From Naematelia aurantialba (taxonomy: Eukaryota; Basidiomycota; Tremellomycetes; Tremellales; Naemateliaceae): a stretch of DNA of 64,000 nt. Positions 46,197-55,648 of this stretch are shown piece after piece. The first letter of the stretch is position 1; the number at the start of each line of letters is the position of its first letter. The position numbers and the translations under genes were made by a program. The notes beneath the pieces are model-generated. The model saw nothing but the letters and a program-made list of their open reading frames with translations, searched no databases and had not been told where the DNA came from. The stretch spans positions 1,364,001 through 1,428,000 of the forward strand of contig JAKFAO010000005.1 of assembly GCA_021527695.1 (NCBI GenBank), written 5' to 3'.

Positions 46197-46770
46197 TGGT
46201 CAATGTGCCGTAAATGAAGCTGACGCATGGACCCACGTAACGGCGACGGAGTCATTAGCGCGCTCACTCGGCACCTGGCTGGTCGTGACGAGGATCCGAC
46301 CATAACGCTTAAAGGACCGTGCCCATCACTTTGCCTTGAACCGCGGCCAAAGGAGTCATCAGTCATCATGAGTACGCGGCGATGGGATCTGGTATCCTTA
46401 CAACGACTGATCGGTGATGTGACAGTGATGGCCACTGCGGCCCTTGACGCCTCTGCTCTCACGCTGCTTTCGTAACACGGAGTCAACTGATGGTACGCCT
46501 CTACCTCTGGAAAGGAGGGTTGCCGAGCGATCGCGATGCACTAGTCGCGCAACCCCAGAAAGAGTTGGTTCCAGCCTGGCGACCTGGCATGGTCGACTAC
46601 GCTCGAGCCCAGCTGGGACCCTCGACCACAGCGCACCAGGGGTATATATCGCGGGCGATGGTGTCTCTGACGTACGTCGTCTGCTCTCACCTGTGATTTG
46701 TATCTCTCGCCTCGCGAGGGCACGGGAAGTTACTCTACTGAGAGGGCCAGCTCCTAATCCAGAGCCAGCG
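46197..46770. other. Region upstream of the DUF6534 gene with fragmentary frames
   Basis: Open frames on both strands but no gene model that splices. One frame carries GVYIAGDGVSD followed by a good gtacgt donor (46639-46672). Confidence 0.3.
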
Positions 46771-48772
46771 ATGTCCAACGCTACCGATGCCGCTGCGGCC
46801 GCAGAGGCAGCAGCGAAAGCGGTAGTCACGAAGAACGTCGGCGTCGCCCTGGGCAGCTACATCCTCAGGTGGGCTGTCACATTCACACTGCCATCTGTCG
46901 CAGGGGGAGTCACGGTGGCTGATATCGGAGTAGCGCCTGGGTAGACGCCATCATGTTTGGAGTGATGATGCTCCAGCTGTTCAACTGGTTCATATACAAG
47001 AAGAAAGAGCGCCTCTTGGTCGTCTGCATCGTGGTGCGTTGTGCCTATCCGTCCCCTCGGCCAACTTCCCACTTTGCTCTGCAGCCACTCGGCCCCCTTT
47101 GGCGAGACTAACGAATCGCCAGTACTGGGTCGGCTTCTTCAGCACGGTCATGACGTTCTTGTGAGCCGTCTGTTTGAGGCTCAGAACAAGGCGCCCCGAC
47201 TGACATGCCAAAGTCTCATCGTGATGACGATGCACCATTTCGCGTATAATTTCGGCATATATCTGCCGTTCAATTCCGTCCAGTGTAAGTCCACGCCGTG
47301 CCGCCGCCACTTTGGTGGCGCGAGCGTCGCGGTGGGACCGAGAGACTGACGGGCCGTAGGGATTGGTTGGCCCCCGCTACTGGAAGGGATCATCAGTAGC
47401 GCGTGTCAATCATTCTACATCGACCGCGCATACCGGCTGAACAACAACAACATCATCATTCCAATCGGTCTCGGCACCCTCGTGTGAGTGGACAGGCGGC
47501 AAAGCCGTCTCGGATCCATGTCAGCGGTATACTCACACGAGCGTATAGGCTCGTCTCCCTAGGCGCGTCCATTGGAACACGTATTGACTTTGGGCTGTTG
47601 AAGGCGGAATCGGATGCGGCCGCCATTGATATATTCGTCTACGTCTGGCTTTGTGAGGATACGGTCCGACTATGTCCCACCAGTCGTTACTCTGAATAGA
47701 ACTGGGATTCCAAAGCTGACACGTCGTAGCGTGCACCATGACAGCCGATATCCTTATCACGCTGCTTGTAGGATACGGCCTGCACAAGAACCGCACGGGG
47801 TGGACCGAGACCGACCGGCTTGTCAAGAGGTTGACTCTGTAAGTCGGAGCTCCCATTCCGTGGGCGGAGACCAAATGACGCGACACTTGCTGACCTTGGG
47901 AGGCTGGCGTTCGAAACTCAGCTTCCGCCTGCCATCGTATCAGTTGCCTTTATCGTGGAATTCGCCATCAATCCGCCGTCGTCCCTCGGGGTCTTCTTCG
48001 AGTATGTGTCTCCCCGCTCCCTTCCACCACTACCCGTGTGGCGCCAGCTCTAGAGATACCGGCTTGCGGCTGACACGTCGCCGCCAGGGTCTTGCTGTCA
48101 AAGACGTATGTCGTTGCGCTGATGGTTGTGCTCAACTCGCGATACAACTTGAGACGCCAGTATGGAAATGGGAGTGAAGACTGGGACGACCGTCAGAAGG
48201 TGGGTCGACGCTTGGGTCTTGCCTCTTTGTCTCCTTCCTTGCCTTTTCGTCTTTGTTTTCCTCCTTGGCTCCTTCTCTTTCCCTCGTTCTTTCGTCCATC
48301 CCTTCTTGCTTCTTCCGCCCTCTTAACAACTCTGTCACCTGCCTTCGGCTCTCCACTCTCCTCTCCAGATGGAACGCTGATGAGTGTAGAAAACAAACAC
48401 CTACGCGCTCGGATCTGCACGGCCGACGCAAGCAACCGTCCAAATCACGACCGACACCTACGTCGAGGTCAGTCCCGGCTCTTTCCCCACCTCGCACATC
48501 TCCTTTCTCTCGGGTTCCCGTCGACCGGAAGTGCTGTCTCGTCCATGTGCATGTCGGTATGACTGACTGCGACGTTGCAGTCGTTCCAGGTACCCTCAGC
48601 GCGGGTCGGACGTAACCGCGACCCTGCGTTCGACATCAAAGAGGAAGACGAGGCCGAGAACGCCAACGAGGTGCTCGAGAACACGGGGTCTGATAAGGGC
48701 GATTCAGTCAACCTAGAGTACAATGTCAACCTCTCCAAGACGGGGCTCACCGACGCCTCGAACCAAGTATGA
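46771..48772 (+). CDS. DUF6534 multi-pass membrane protein
   Basis: Member of a large basidiomycete-specific family of seven-TM-like proteins of unknown function. ATG 46771 gives MSNATDAAAAAEAAAKAVVT with NVGVALGSYIL; later exons give AIMFGVMMLQLFNWFIYKKK, LLVVCIVYWVGFFSTVMTFL, WPPLLEGIISSACQSFYIDR (the conserved FY..R), IPIGLGTLVLVSLGASIGTR, CTMTADILITLLVGYGLHKN (conserved loop), LVKRLTLLAFETQLPPAIVS, FIVEFAINPPSSLGVFFE and LSKTYVVALMVVLNSRYNLR, the 'K-x-Y..LLx-x-LN-x-R' family end. A hydrophilic C-terminal tail follows (RVGRNRDPAFDIKEEDEAEN), probably cytosolic, ending at 48772. About ten introns; one near 48200-48390 is enlarged by a pyrimidine repeat. The exon 1-2 junction is not settled. 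Confidence 0.85.
48221..48360 (+). repeat. Pyrimidine-rich repeat in DUF6534 intron
   Basis: C/T-rich CTCCTTCC(TT)GCC-like repeats fill the intron between donor gtgggt near 48198 and acceptor gtag near 48390 of the DUF6534 gene. Confidence 0.7.
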
Positions 48773-49017
48773 TGCGGCGCAAGCTGACGGGGACTGAGGA
48801 GTTGGCGAGTGTGAATGCGCAATGGCCGCCATGTAGATACGCTGTGGATATTCGATATGCAGGCAATTGGTGCTTCCTGTGTAAGAATGTCAAAGGCGTT
48901 CCTATCCCAATATCCTCTTAAGGGCCTTGAACCACAGTCGCGACCGCTGCGATGCCTGGCGTCAATCGACGGGATCAAGTCCCAGAAAACGGTGCCGGTA
49001 CAACAATGCATGTAGTG

Positions 49018-50474
49018 TCAGACTCTGAACGTGATTGCGCGTGAGTTCTTCGCCTCTGCGCCTCCAGCAGCCGCGAACCCAGTTCCTGTACGAGCGTCAG
49101 CCTCGGAGTCACGAGCCCGGCGTCAGTCAAATCGTGACCAGCAGTTTCTTCACCGCCAACACCATGAATCCTGATACCAGCAGCCTGGCGCCACAGTACC
49201 CAGCACGGCGACTCACCTTCCTTCCCGAGCGGGATCATCCCGCTCTCATCGACCCTTGCCTCGCAGACGCAACACCGCCCGCTGGGCCGCACGATCGTGT
49301 CGGTGCAGGTTTTGCACACGACGTGCCCACACACGAACGGCTCGTCCTTGTCCTTTTTCGACTTTTTCCGCTTGGGCTGTGACGCGTCTTCCGCTGCACC
49401 TGCATCTGCATCTGCGTCCGGGGCCGGGGCGGACTCTGCCGGCGAGCGGGAGGAGAGGAGGACAGAGGAGGTCGAGTTGGAGAGTTCTTTGCTACATGAT
49501 GGGCAGGTGGGTTTGGCCGTTGGCGTGGGATAGGTGAAGATGACGGGCAGGAGTGTTTTGCGCCTGCATCAGGTCAGCATGGCGCCCTTTCTGCCGCCGT
49601 TTGCCGTAACAGACAATGGATATGAGCGATGAGCGAGTCACCGGAATCACCGGGGGTCTGCACGGGTCGCAAGAAAGCGAAAGCTGTGGGACCAAGGGAG
49701 GGGAGGGAGCGGGGTGGCCGGATACAGCGACGGGAGCGTGTAGTTGGTTGCGGACTAACGAGACGGGATGGGGCAGTCCGCCCATTTGGCACAGCGTCTG
49801 GAGCTTGACGTCCTTCAGCGGGCCGAGCTTGGCTTCCGGCGCCAAGCTGGGCAGCCAAAATGCCGCCAACTTTGCCTTGCGGCCCTCTGCCTGTTCGGCC
49901 TCGATCGTCCTGAGCGCCTTCTCCTCTGCCTCCCTCGCCACCTTCTCCACCACGTCCCCCTTGAGCACGAACCTGCCCACCCGATCTCTGTCGCTCTTCT
50001 CGTCGCCCGCCACCCGTCCCGTGCCGCTACTCGTACCAGTGCCAGTGCCGGTGCCGGCACCGGCACCGAGACCCAGCCCCAGCCCCATCCCCTTTTCAAA
50101 GTCGCTGATGACGCGCTCTCGGGCGCGCTGTTTCGCCTCGACACGCTCTTGCTCCTCCCTCGCGTCCCACCGCTCCATCTCGCGCCGCTGCGCCTCGATG
50201 CCCGCTTTCTGCGTGATCAGGTTCGACAAGATACATTCCCGGCAGTACACGTGGCCGTGGGGGCAGGCGAGCGGCGCAGCCACCTTGGAGAGGCAGAGGT
50301 AGCACGAGTCGAGGGGCTTGAACGAGTCCCCCCCAATGCGCCGGGCCTCGTTGTTCTTCCGCAGCAGAGAGCGCTCATAGTACGTCAGCGTCGACTGGGT
50401 CGTGTTGTTTCGCGCATCTACAGCTGTCAGCATGCGCCAAAAACGGACGAAATAGCCATACGTGAGCGGGTCAT
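49018..50474 (-). CDS. NOSIP-type RING/U-box E3 ubiquitin ligase
   Basis: NOSIP proteins are nuclear/cytosolic E3 ligases also found in spliceosomal C* complexes. A tiny first exon (MTRSH at 50474) splices to ARNNTTQSTLTYYERSLL, the family's MTRH..KNNT start. The first half-U-box reads DSCYLCLSKVAAPLACPHGH, then VYCRECILSNLITQKAGIEA, with a charged helix QRREMERWDAREEQERVEAK and a Gly/Thr linker. A domain 'RAEGRKAKLAAFWLPSLAPE', AKLGPLKDVKLQTLC follows and then a C-terminal RING-like module: PTCPSCSKELSNSTSSVLLS, an insert, FVCGHVVCKTCTDTIVRP and CCVCEARV. The last exon is GTGFAAAGGAEAKNSRAITF-RV, matching the conserved GGTGFA end, stop at 49018. Four introns. Convergent with the DUF6534 gene (245 bp). 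Confidence 0.87.
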
Positions 50475-50840
50475 TGTAGCTGTGTGAGTGAGAGCGGCGC
50501 TCGAGCTGAAAGATCTTGAATGGTGGCAACAAGCACACGTGGCTTTTTCGTCGTTTCCTCGTCGCCTCGGGTGATCTTGATTCTTTGTCTCTGCGCAGAT
50601 CGTGCTTCTACAACCTGTATGGTGCATGGCGTCTATGACATCCGCAACACTATATACGACGTACGTTGGGGGATTCGCCTCAACAAGATAGAAGGGATAG
50701 CGCTAGCCGTCTCTCCGCCACCTGGCTGCTTCGCTTTCGCCACTTGCCTCCCTTGTCTAACCATCAAGCGCCGTCCGGTGGGGGTTACAGAGGCCCTGCG
50801 GCTCCTTTCCGGTTCAACGGCGCCGGGAATGCGAAAGACT

Positions 50841-50955
50841 CCAGGAGAAAGAGAGAGATCAAGGAGGAAGAGAGAGATCAAGGAGGAAGAGAGAGATCAA
50901 GGAGGAAGAGAGAGATCAAGGAGGAAGAGAGAGATCAAGGAGGGAAGAGAGATCA
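50841..50955. repeat. 19-bp purine tandem repeat GATCAAGGAGGAAGAGAGA
   Basis: Five to six near-perfect copies, directly 3' of the calpain-like gene and touching its stop codon (TGA at 50953-50955, minus strand). Confidence 0.9.
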
Positions 50956-52088
50956 TAACGTCAATGGCCAGGTGAGGTTCTTCCAGTCCTGCAGGTGATT
51001 GACGGAGAACGTGTTGACAAACAAATCTCGCAGCTCGTGGCAGTCTGTGAGACCCCAGGGGTTTCGCAGACAGACCGTCCGCGTACCGTTTCCGTAATCC
51101 GTCGTGTTGAGCACTGGGAATCCGTGGTCGCCGTACAACGGCGGCACCGTCGTGACGATATTGGTATCGTCGACGGTCCCCACCACCACCGGCGTATACG
51201 GAGCGTGCGAGAGGTCGGCGAAAAAGTCATCTAGCGACTGGTAGTTCTGGGCGTACTCGGTGGCCGACGGCAGGCCGGTGAAGAGGGACATGCCGACCGA
51301 GGCGCTGCCGCCGGCCAGGTCGAAGCTCCCGTTCGCGAGGATGCCGGGCACGACTGCGGGGGTGGCCGAGGCGTTGAGCGGGTCGACGTACGTCCCGTTC
51401 AGGCCGCTGAGCTGCTGCGACGCCTGCGTGAGCGCAGAGTTCCACCAGCACCCGCCCGGGTGGTCCTCGGTCCACGACTCGTTCCAGATCGACGCGGTGA
51501 AGTTATGTGGCTCAAAGGTGGACGGGTCGTACACTGTCACAATGACGCTGTCGGAAGACGGAGCGGGGTACGAGACGTCGCCCATCGACGTGCCGTTCGG
51601 AAAGTAGAAGAGGTGCTTGATCGTCTCGGGGGATACATAGACCGTGGCGATCGACGCCGCCACGAACCAGCAGTTCAGCACGGCCGCTGCTCAGAGTCAG
51701 CAACAGGCCTTTGCAAGAACGGAGCGAGCAGACACTCAGTCCTCATCTGGACAGACAAGCTGTTTGTCGAGCACGAGGATGATGAGGACGCGGAGGACGA
51801 GGAGGAGACGCGGAAAGATACTCGCTCTGTCGGGGATCAGTAAACTCAGGCTGCGTCCCATTCCACAGCGCCGTATACGGATAATGTTGTCCAGCAGGTG
51901 GAGGAGTCGGATTGGCTGTCTGCCGTGTCAGCAGAGCCAGAGCCAGCAGAGTCAGCAGAGTCAGCAGAGCCAGCAGCGTACACTGCTCCAAGTCACGTTT
52001 CAAAGCACTGCTCGGGACTTCCTCTCAACGTACCGTGAACGGATAAGAGGGTCACAATTAGGGCTATCACAGCACCGAGAGCCCGCAT
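50953..52088 (-). CDS. Secreted calpain-like cysteine protease (family C2)
   Basis: ATG 52088 gives MRALGAVIALIVTLLSVHG, a clear signal peptide. The next exon has TPPPAGQHYPYTALWNGTQP, and after an intron of about 100 nt the catalytic Cys region VLNCWFVAASIATVYV, which lines up with the calpain GDCWFLAAL motif. The C-terminal half has PLYGDHGFPVLNTTDYGNGT with CLRNPWGLTD, aligning with the calpain GHAYSV..LRNPWG block, so the Cys-His-Asn triad can be placed. About ten N-x-S/T sequons (for example NFT, NES, NGT, NAS, NGS, NTT, NLT) support passage through the secretory pathway. There are no EF hands, no C2-like domain and no second transmembrane span. The protein ends SVNHLQDWKNLTWPLTL. Length is about 310-330 residues. 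The border of the exon before VLNCW is uncertain. It lacks the classical Ca2+-binding residues as far as I can tell. Confidence 0.75.
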
Positions 52089-52146
52089 CGTCCGCCCCAG
52101 ACGATTTCAGACGAAGACAGCCGAGAACTGACAGCCGGATTGAGAG

Positions 52147-52219
52147 AGTGTCGAGAGGTGTCGAGGTATCGAGAGGGTGTCGAGGTGTCGAGGTGTCGAG
52201 GGTGTCGAGGTATCGAGAG
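52147..52219. repeat. 8-bp GTGTCGAG tandem repeat
   Basis: Eight or nine copies of (G)GTGTCGAG/GTATCGAG upstream of the calpain-like gene start, in its promoter or leader. Confidence 0.85.
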
Positions 52220-52617
52220 AACCAAGGGAAGGGTATAGGTGCTGCGCGCAAGCCGAGTTGCGTTGAGACGACAGAGCGGCACACGCGGGCTTCCAACACG
52301 CATGAGAGCGAGGTAAACAGGGGCCAGCGAGCAGGGGCATTAATAACGCTGCGTCGGTCAGTCTTCCCGGTGGTGATACTGCCCCGTCCATCCGAGTCGC
52401 ACAAAGGATATCTGCAGCGCGAAAGGGGTAGATAATGGTGCAAGGGCTACACGACTGCAAGGAGCCCACACGTTTGGGGACCGCACAAAGGATCTCTATG
52501 CAATTTCTCCCGCTACTGTATAGCATACCCGCTGCCACTGTGCCCCGCTGCGGACACCAGCGCAGATGGTTTCTCCATCGTCTCCACCCACCAACACCCT
52601 AGGTTATCCTCTACCAC

Positions 52618-55063
52618 CTAGATCGCTGATGGCTTCTCGGACTCCACCCATCCCCGCCAATCCTTACCATCCCACTCCGCCCCTGCCCAACGCGGAAGTG
52701 GCGTCTCCCACACACCCAGCCGTTCGGTCGTATATCGCAGCGCATGGAGGTAGATGAACAGCGTTTCTGGATCTGGGTCGTCCGGCACAGGCACATAGCA
52801 TTCCTTACAGAAGCCTTCGGGGAGGTACGCTGGTGGTTTCAGTGGCGATGGGGTGTCCTCGGGCAGCGGATCGGGAAGCACCGCTTTGTGCTTGGTATGG
52901 GATGCTCGCGGATGCGGTACTGGTTTGGACGGCGCTGACTGGTCCGAGTCGGCAGACTCGTCTTGTTTATTGACATTGGCAGAGTCGTCTTGTTTGCTGA
53001 CATTGGCAGACTCGTCTTCTTTACTGACATTGGCAGAGTCGGATTCTTTGGCAAGCGCCTCTTGCGCAGATTTGACTTTGAAGATGACTTCTTTCCACTT
53101 CACCCAGTCTTCCTGCTCGTCCTTCTGCCGCCGCAGCTTGGCAATGATCTCCTTGGCCTGTGTGCTGAGCCGGATCGGACTGCCGACGTCGATATTTGAA
53201 TACTCGCGATTATCGTCCGACGGGTCGGCGAAGTTCTTCTTCGTCTGGCCAATCTGGACGATGCGCGCCGAGATGGCGTCGTGCAGTGCTGATGCAGATG
53301 ATTCGCCGTCCGCGCCGGGGCCGGCTAACTCTACGCCGCCTCTGCCGACATTCGGGCCCCAGACGGCTTCCTGGGCGTACAGCGGGTCGTTGGGTATCGG
53401 ATGGCCGAGGTACTGGAGGTGCACCCTGATCTGGTGGGCTATGTCGCGTCAGTAGTGGCCCGTGCGTGCATGCCACATGCCACGTACTGCGTCCAGTCAT
53501 GGGTCGACCTGTGGTGTGGATCAGCATCGTGCTTTCTCATTTCAGCGCAGGATCATACGTACAATGCACAACGCTCTCATCCCGTATTGGATCATAGCTC
53601 ATCCGTTTGAAGATCGTTCGTGCTTCCTAGCAGCCATCAGCTCACATGCGATGCACCTTGACGGGACGCACCTTGCCCTCAGGCGTGATAATCACCAGGC
53701 CCATTTGCCTGTCAACCGTCAACAGCGGCTGATCCACGTCGATCTCGCCCCTACAGCACTCGTTCAGCGGGGTACGGCGAGATGTATGTGAGGCACTTAC
53801 TCTGGAAACTTCCCTCGTACCCGTGCGACATACTCCTTCTGCACCTTGCCACTGAGGAACTCCTCAGAGAGGTCCCGAGACGCGCGGCTCGTCAAGGCCA
53901 AGATCATGAGGCCGCTCGTCAGCCTATCAAGGCGATTGACGGCTGGTGACTTGTCAGCGCGGGTTCGGGTTCGCTTCGACTTGACCTGTAGCCATACCGG
54001 AGATGGTACAACGTACAATAGCAAGTGATTCCGTGGTCCGCTTTCATAATCTCTAAAACTGTGTGGCGGAAATATCGGCCGGTGGCATGCACGGGCTAAC
54101 GATTGCGTCAGCATGTATGGCGATCGTGCCAGATAGGAAAGACTGACTATGGATCCTGGCTTGGAGATGACGACAAATTCGCGCTCCTGGTCAATGTGGA
54201 GCACCAGAATGGGATCGTTGGTGATGGGCGGCTCGTGTCGATGTACAGTGTTGCTGGGGGCAAGAACATCAGCCTTCCAAGTCACAGCCGAGCTCCCACC
54301 GATCTCCAGAGGCCTTGGACACACTCACTCTATACGGTCATTATCCCGCAACACCAAGTCGGGCGACGCAACGGCGTCGTTGACTCTGGTCACGCCTGAC
54401 TCGAGGGCATGTCTCTGGCTGATCAGCTACTTAGCCGCTACGGCATCGGCACCATGGCACTTAAGGCGGTCGGAGCACTCACATAATACTCGACAGATCG
54501 GTCCCTGAACTCGGTGGAAACGACCTCGAGCAGTTCCCTGCCTATCCACCTGTACGTGTCAGCGTCACTGTCCCTCTCTTGCTGGAGCAACTTGTACGCG
54601 TGGCCAGCGTCACTGTCCCTCTCTTGCTGGAGCGACTGGACGCTGCGCCTCAAGTCGTAGAGCATGCAACAGTGGATAATGTGGAAAGGGACAGGCCGGA
54701 CGTAGGAGTGAAGTGTCCAGTCAGACGAGAGATGAGGCAAGGGACGTACCGCCTCTTGACATATGTCCGGTAAGGCCACCAGTATGGCTGCTGATACCGC
54801 AACCTGGGGTTCTGTCCGCGGGGGTACTTTGTGCTGGTGCTGGCCGTGGCCGTGTCCGTGCTGGTGCTCGCAGTAGCATGTGGTGTAGCCGCCTCGGTCG
54901 GCGTTGCCGTTGACATTGCTGGTGATGCCAATACCGACGACTCAGACGTCGTTACAACCGCTTCTGTCCTCGAGCCTGTGCTCCACGCTCTCCGTGCAGC
55001 GCTGCGAGCACTCCGGCTCGCGTATCTACCTGTATCCCAGAACGCACCGATCCGCGTCGGCAT
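52618..55063 (-). CDS. tRNA pseudouridine synthase of RluA type (PUS9/RIB2 family)
   Basis: Makes pseudouridine at tRNA position 32 in yeast homologues (Pus9 mitochondrial, Rib2/Pus8 cytosolic). From ATG 55063: [20 protein letters not shown] with [10 protein letters not shown], a basic Ser/Ala/Arg presequence; then [38 protein letters not shown], an S4-like segment [18 protein letters not shown], the [13 protein letters not shown] motif, [13 protein letters not shown] and the catalytic motif [20 protein letters not shown] (Asp nucleophile in RLDR). Next come [45 protein letters not shown] with [12 protein letters not shown], the family's H-x-x-P-x-T-G-R-T-H-Q-I-R-x-H block. A C-terminal linker has ten-residue [10 protein letters not shown] repeats and the end is [20 protein letters not shown], a family cap. 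About seven introns. The calpain-like gene lies downstream on the same strand. Confidence 0.9.
52951..53045. repeat. 30-bp in-frame repeat in pseudouridine synthase gene
   Basis: Three and a half copies of a 30-bp unit (TCGTCTTGTTTGCTGACATTG...) encode ten-residue [14 protein letters not shown] repeats in the linker of the PUS protein; frame is preserved. Confidence 0.85.
54560..54633. repeat. 29-bp direct duplication in PUS intron
   Basis: CAGCGTCACTGTCCCTCTCT-TGCTGGAGC occurs at 54560-54588 and again at 54605-54633. Both copies lie in an intron of the pseudouridine synthase gene between YVKRRY and ELLEVV. Confidence 0.8.
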
Positions 55064-55648
55064 CAACCAGTTTCGAGAGAGGCAAGACCAGAAACCACGG
55101 TGCACTCTAAACAAAAACAGCAAGCGCAACAGCAAAATTCTGAATTCTGAACCTTGCACGATTCCGGGCTATTTCCGACGCCGCCAGAGTTCACACAACC
55201 ACACACCACTAACCACCGTCTATCACTCGTCTATGACCGCTCACTCGTCTGTAACCGGACTCATTATGACCGCTCGTCGATCAGCCATAGCCTCATGTAT
55301 AAATCGATGCATGCCGCCGAGTATCCTGCAGCACCACGGCCAAAAAGTCCACATGATCATCGTGAATTATTCGTCACTCGTCCGTCTCCCATGCTCCGCC
55401 ACCTCCCCCCTCAATCCCCCCACCGCCATCTGCTCAACCCAAAGTAGGAAGCCGACCCGCCGTGTGCTATATGGGTGATGCTGAATGGGTATGATGTCCG
55501 TCTGTGGTTGGGTATCAAAATTTATATGTACGATCTATCCGGAAGCGCTACAATCATGCGTGTATAGGAATGTAAATGAAACGAAGAGACTGTCGATTGT
55601 CCATGGAAACACGCCGATCTACCAGGCGGCAGCTCTGGTAGACGCCGT
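55064..55648. other. Intergenic region, nothing recognised
   Basis: About 585 bp upstream of the PUS start and downstream of the next minus-strand gene. CACTCGTCTNTGACCGCT repeats (three loose copies near 55225-55285) are visible. Confidence 0.35.

Noticed and set aside
46639..46672. GVYIAGDGVSD frame resembling HAD phosphatase motif IV
   Set aside because: No DxD motif or other HAD blocks could be found upstream and no consistent exon chain includes it.
50841..50955. CRISPR-like regularly spaced repeats
   Set aside because: The units are directly adjacent without unique spacers, and the genome is eukaryotic.
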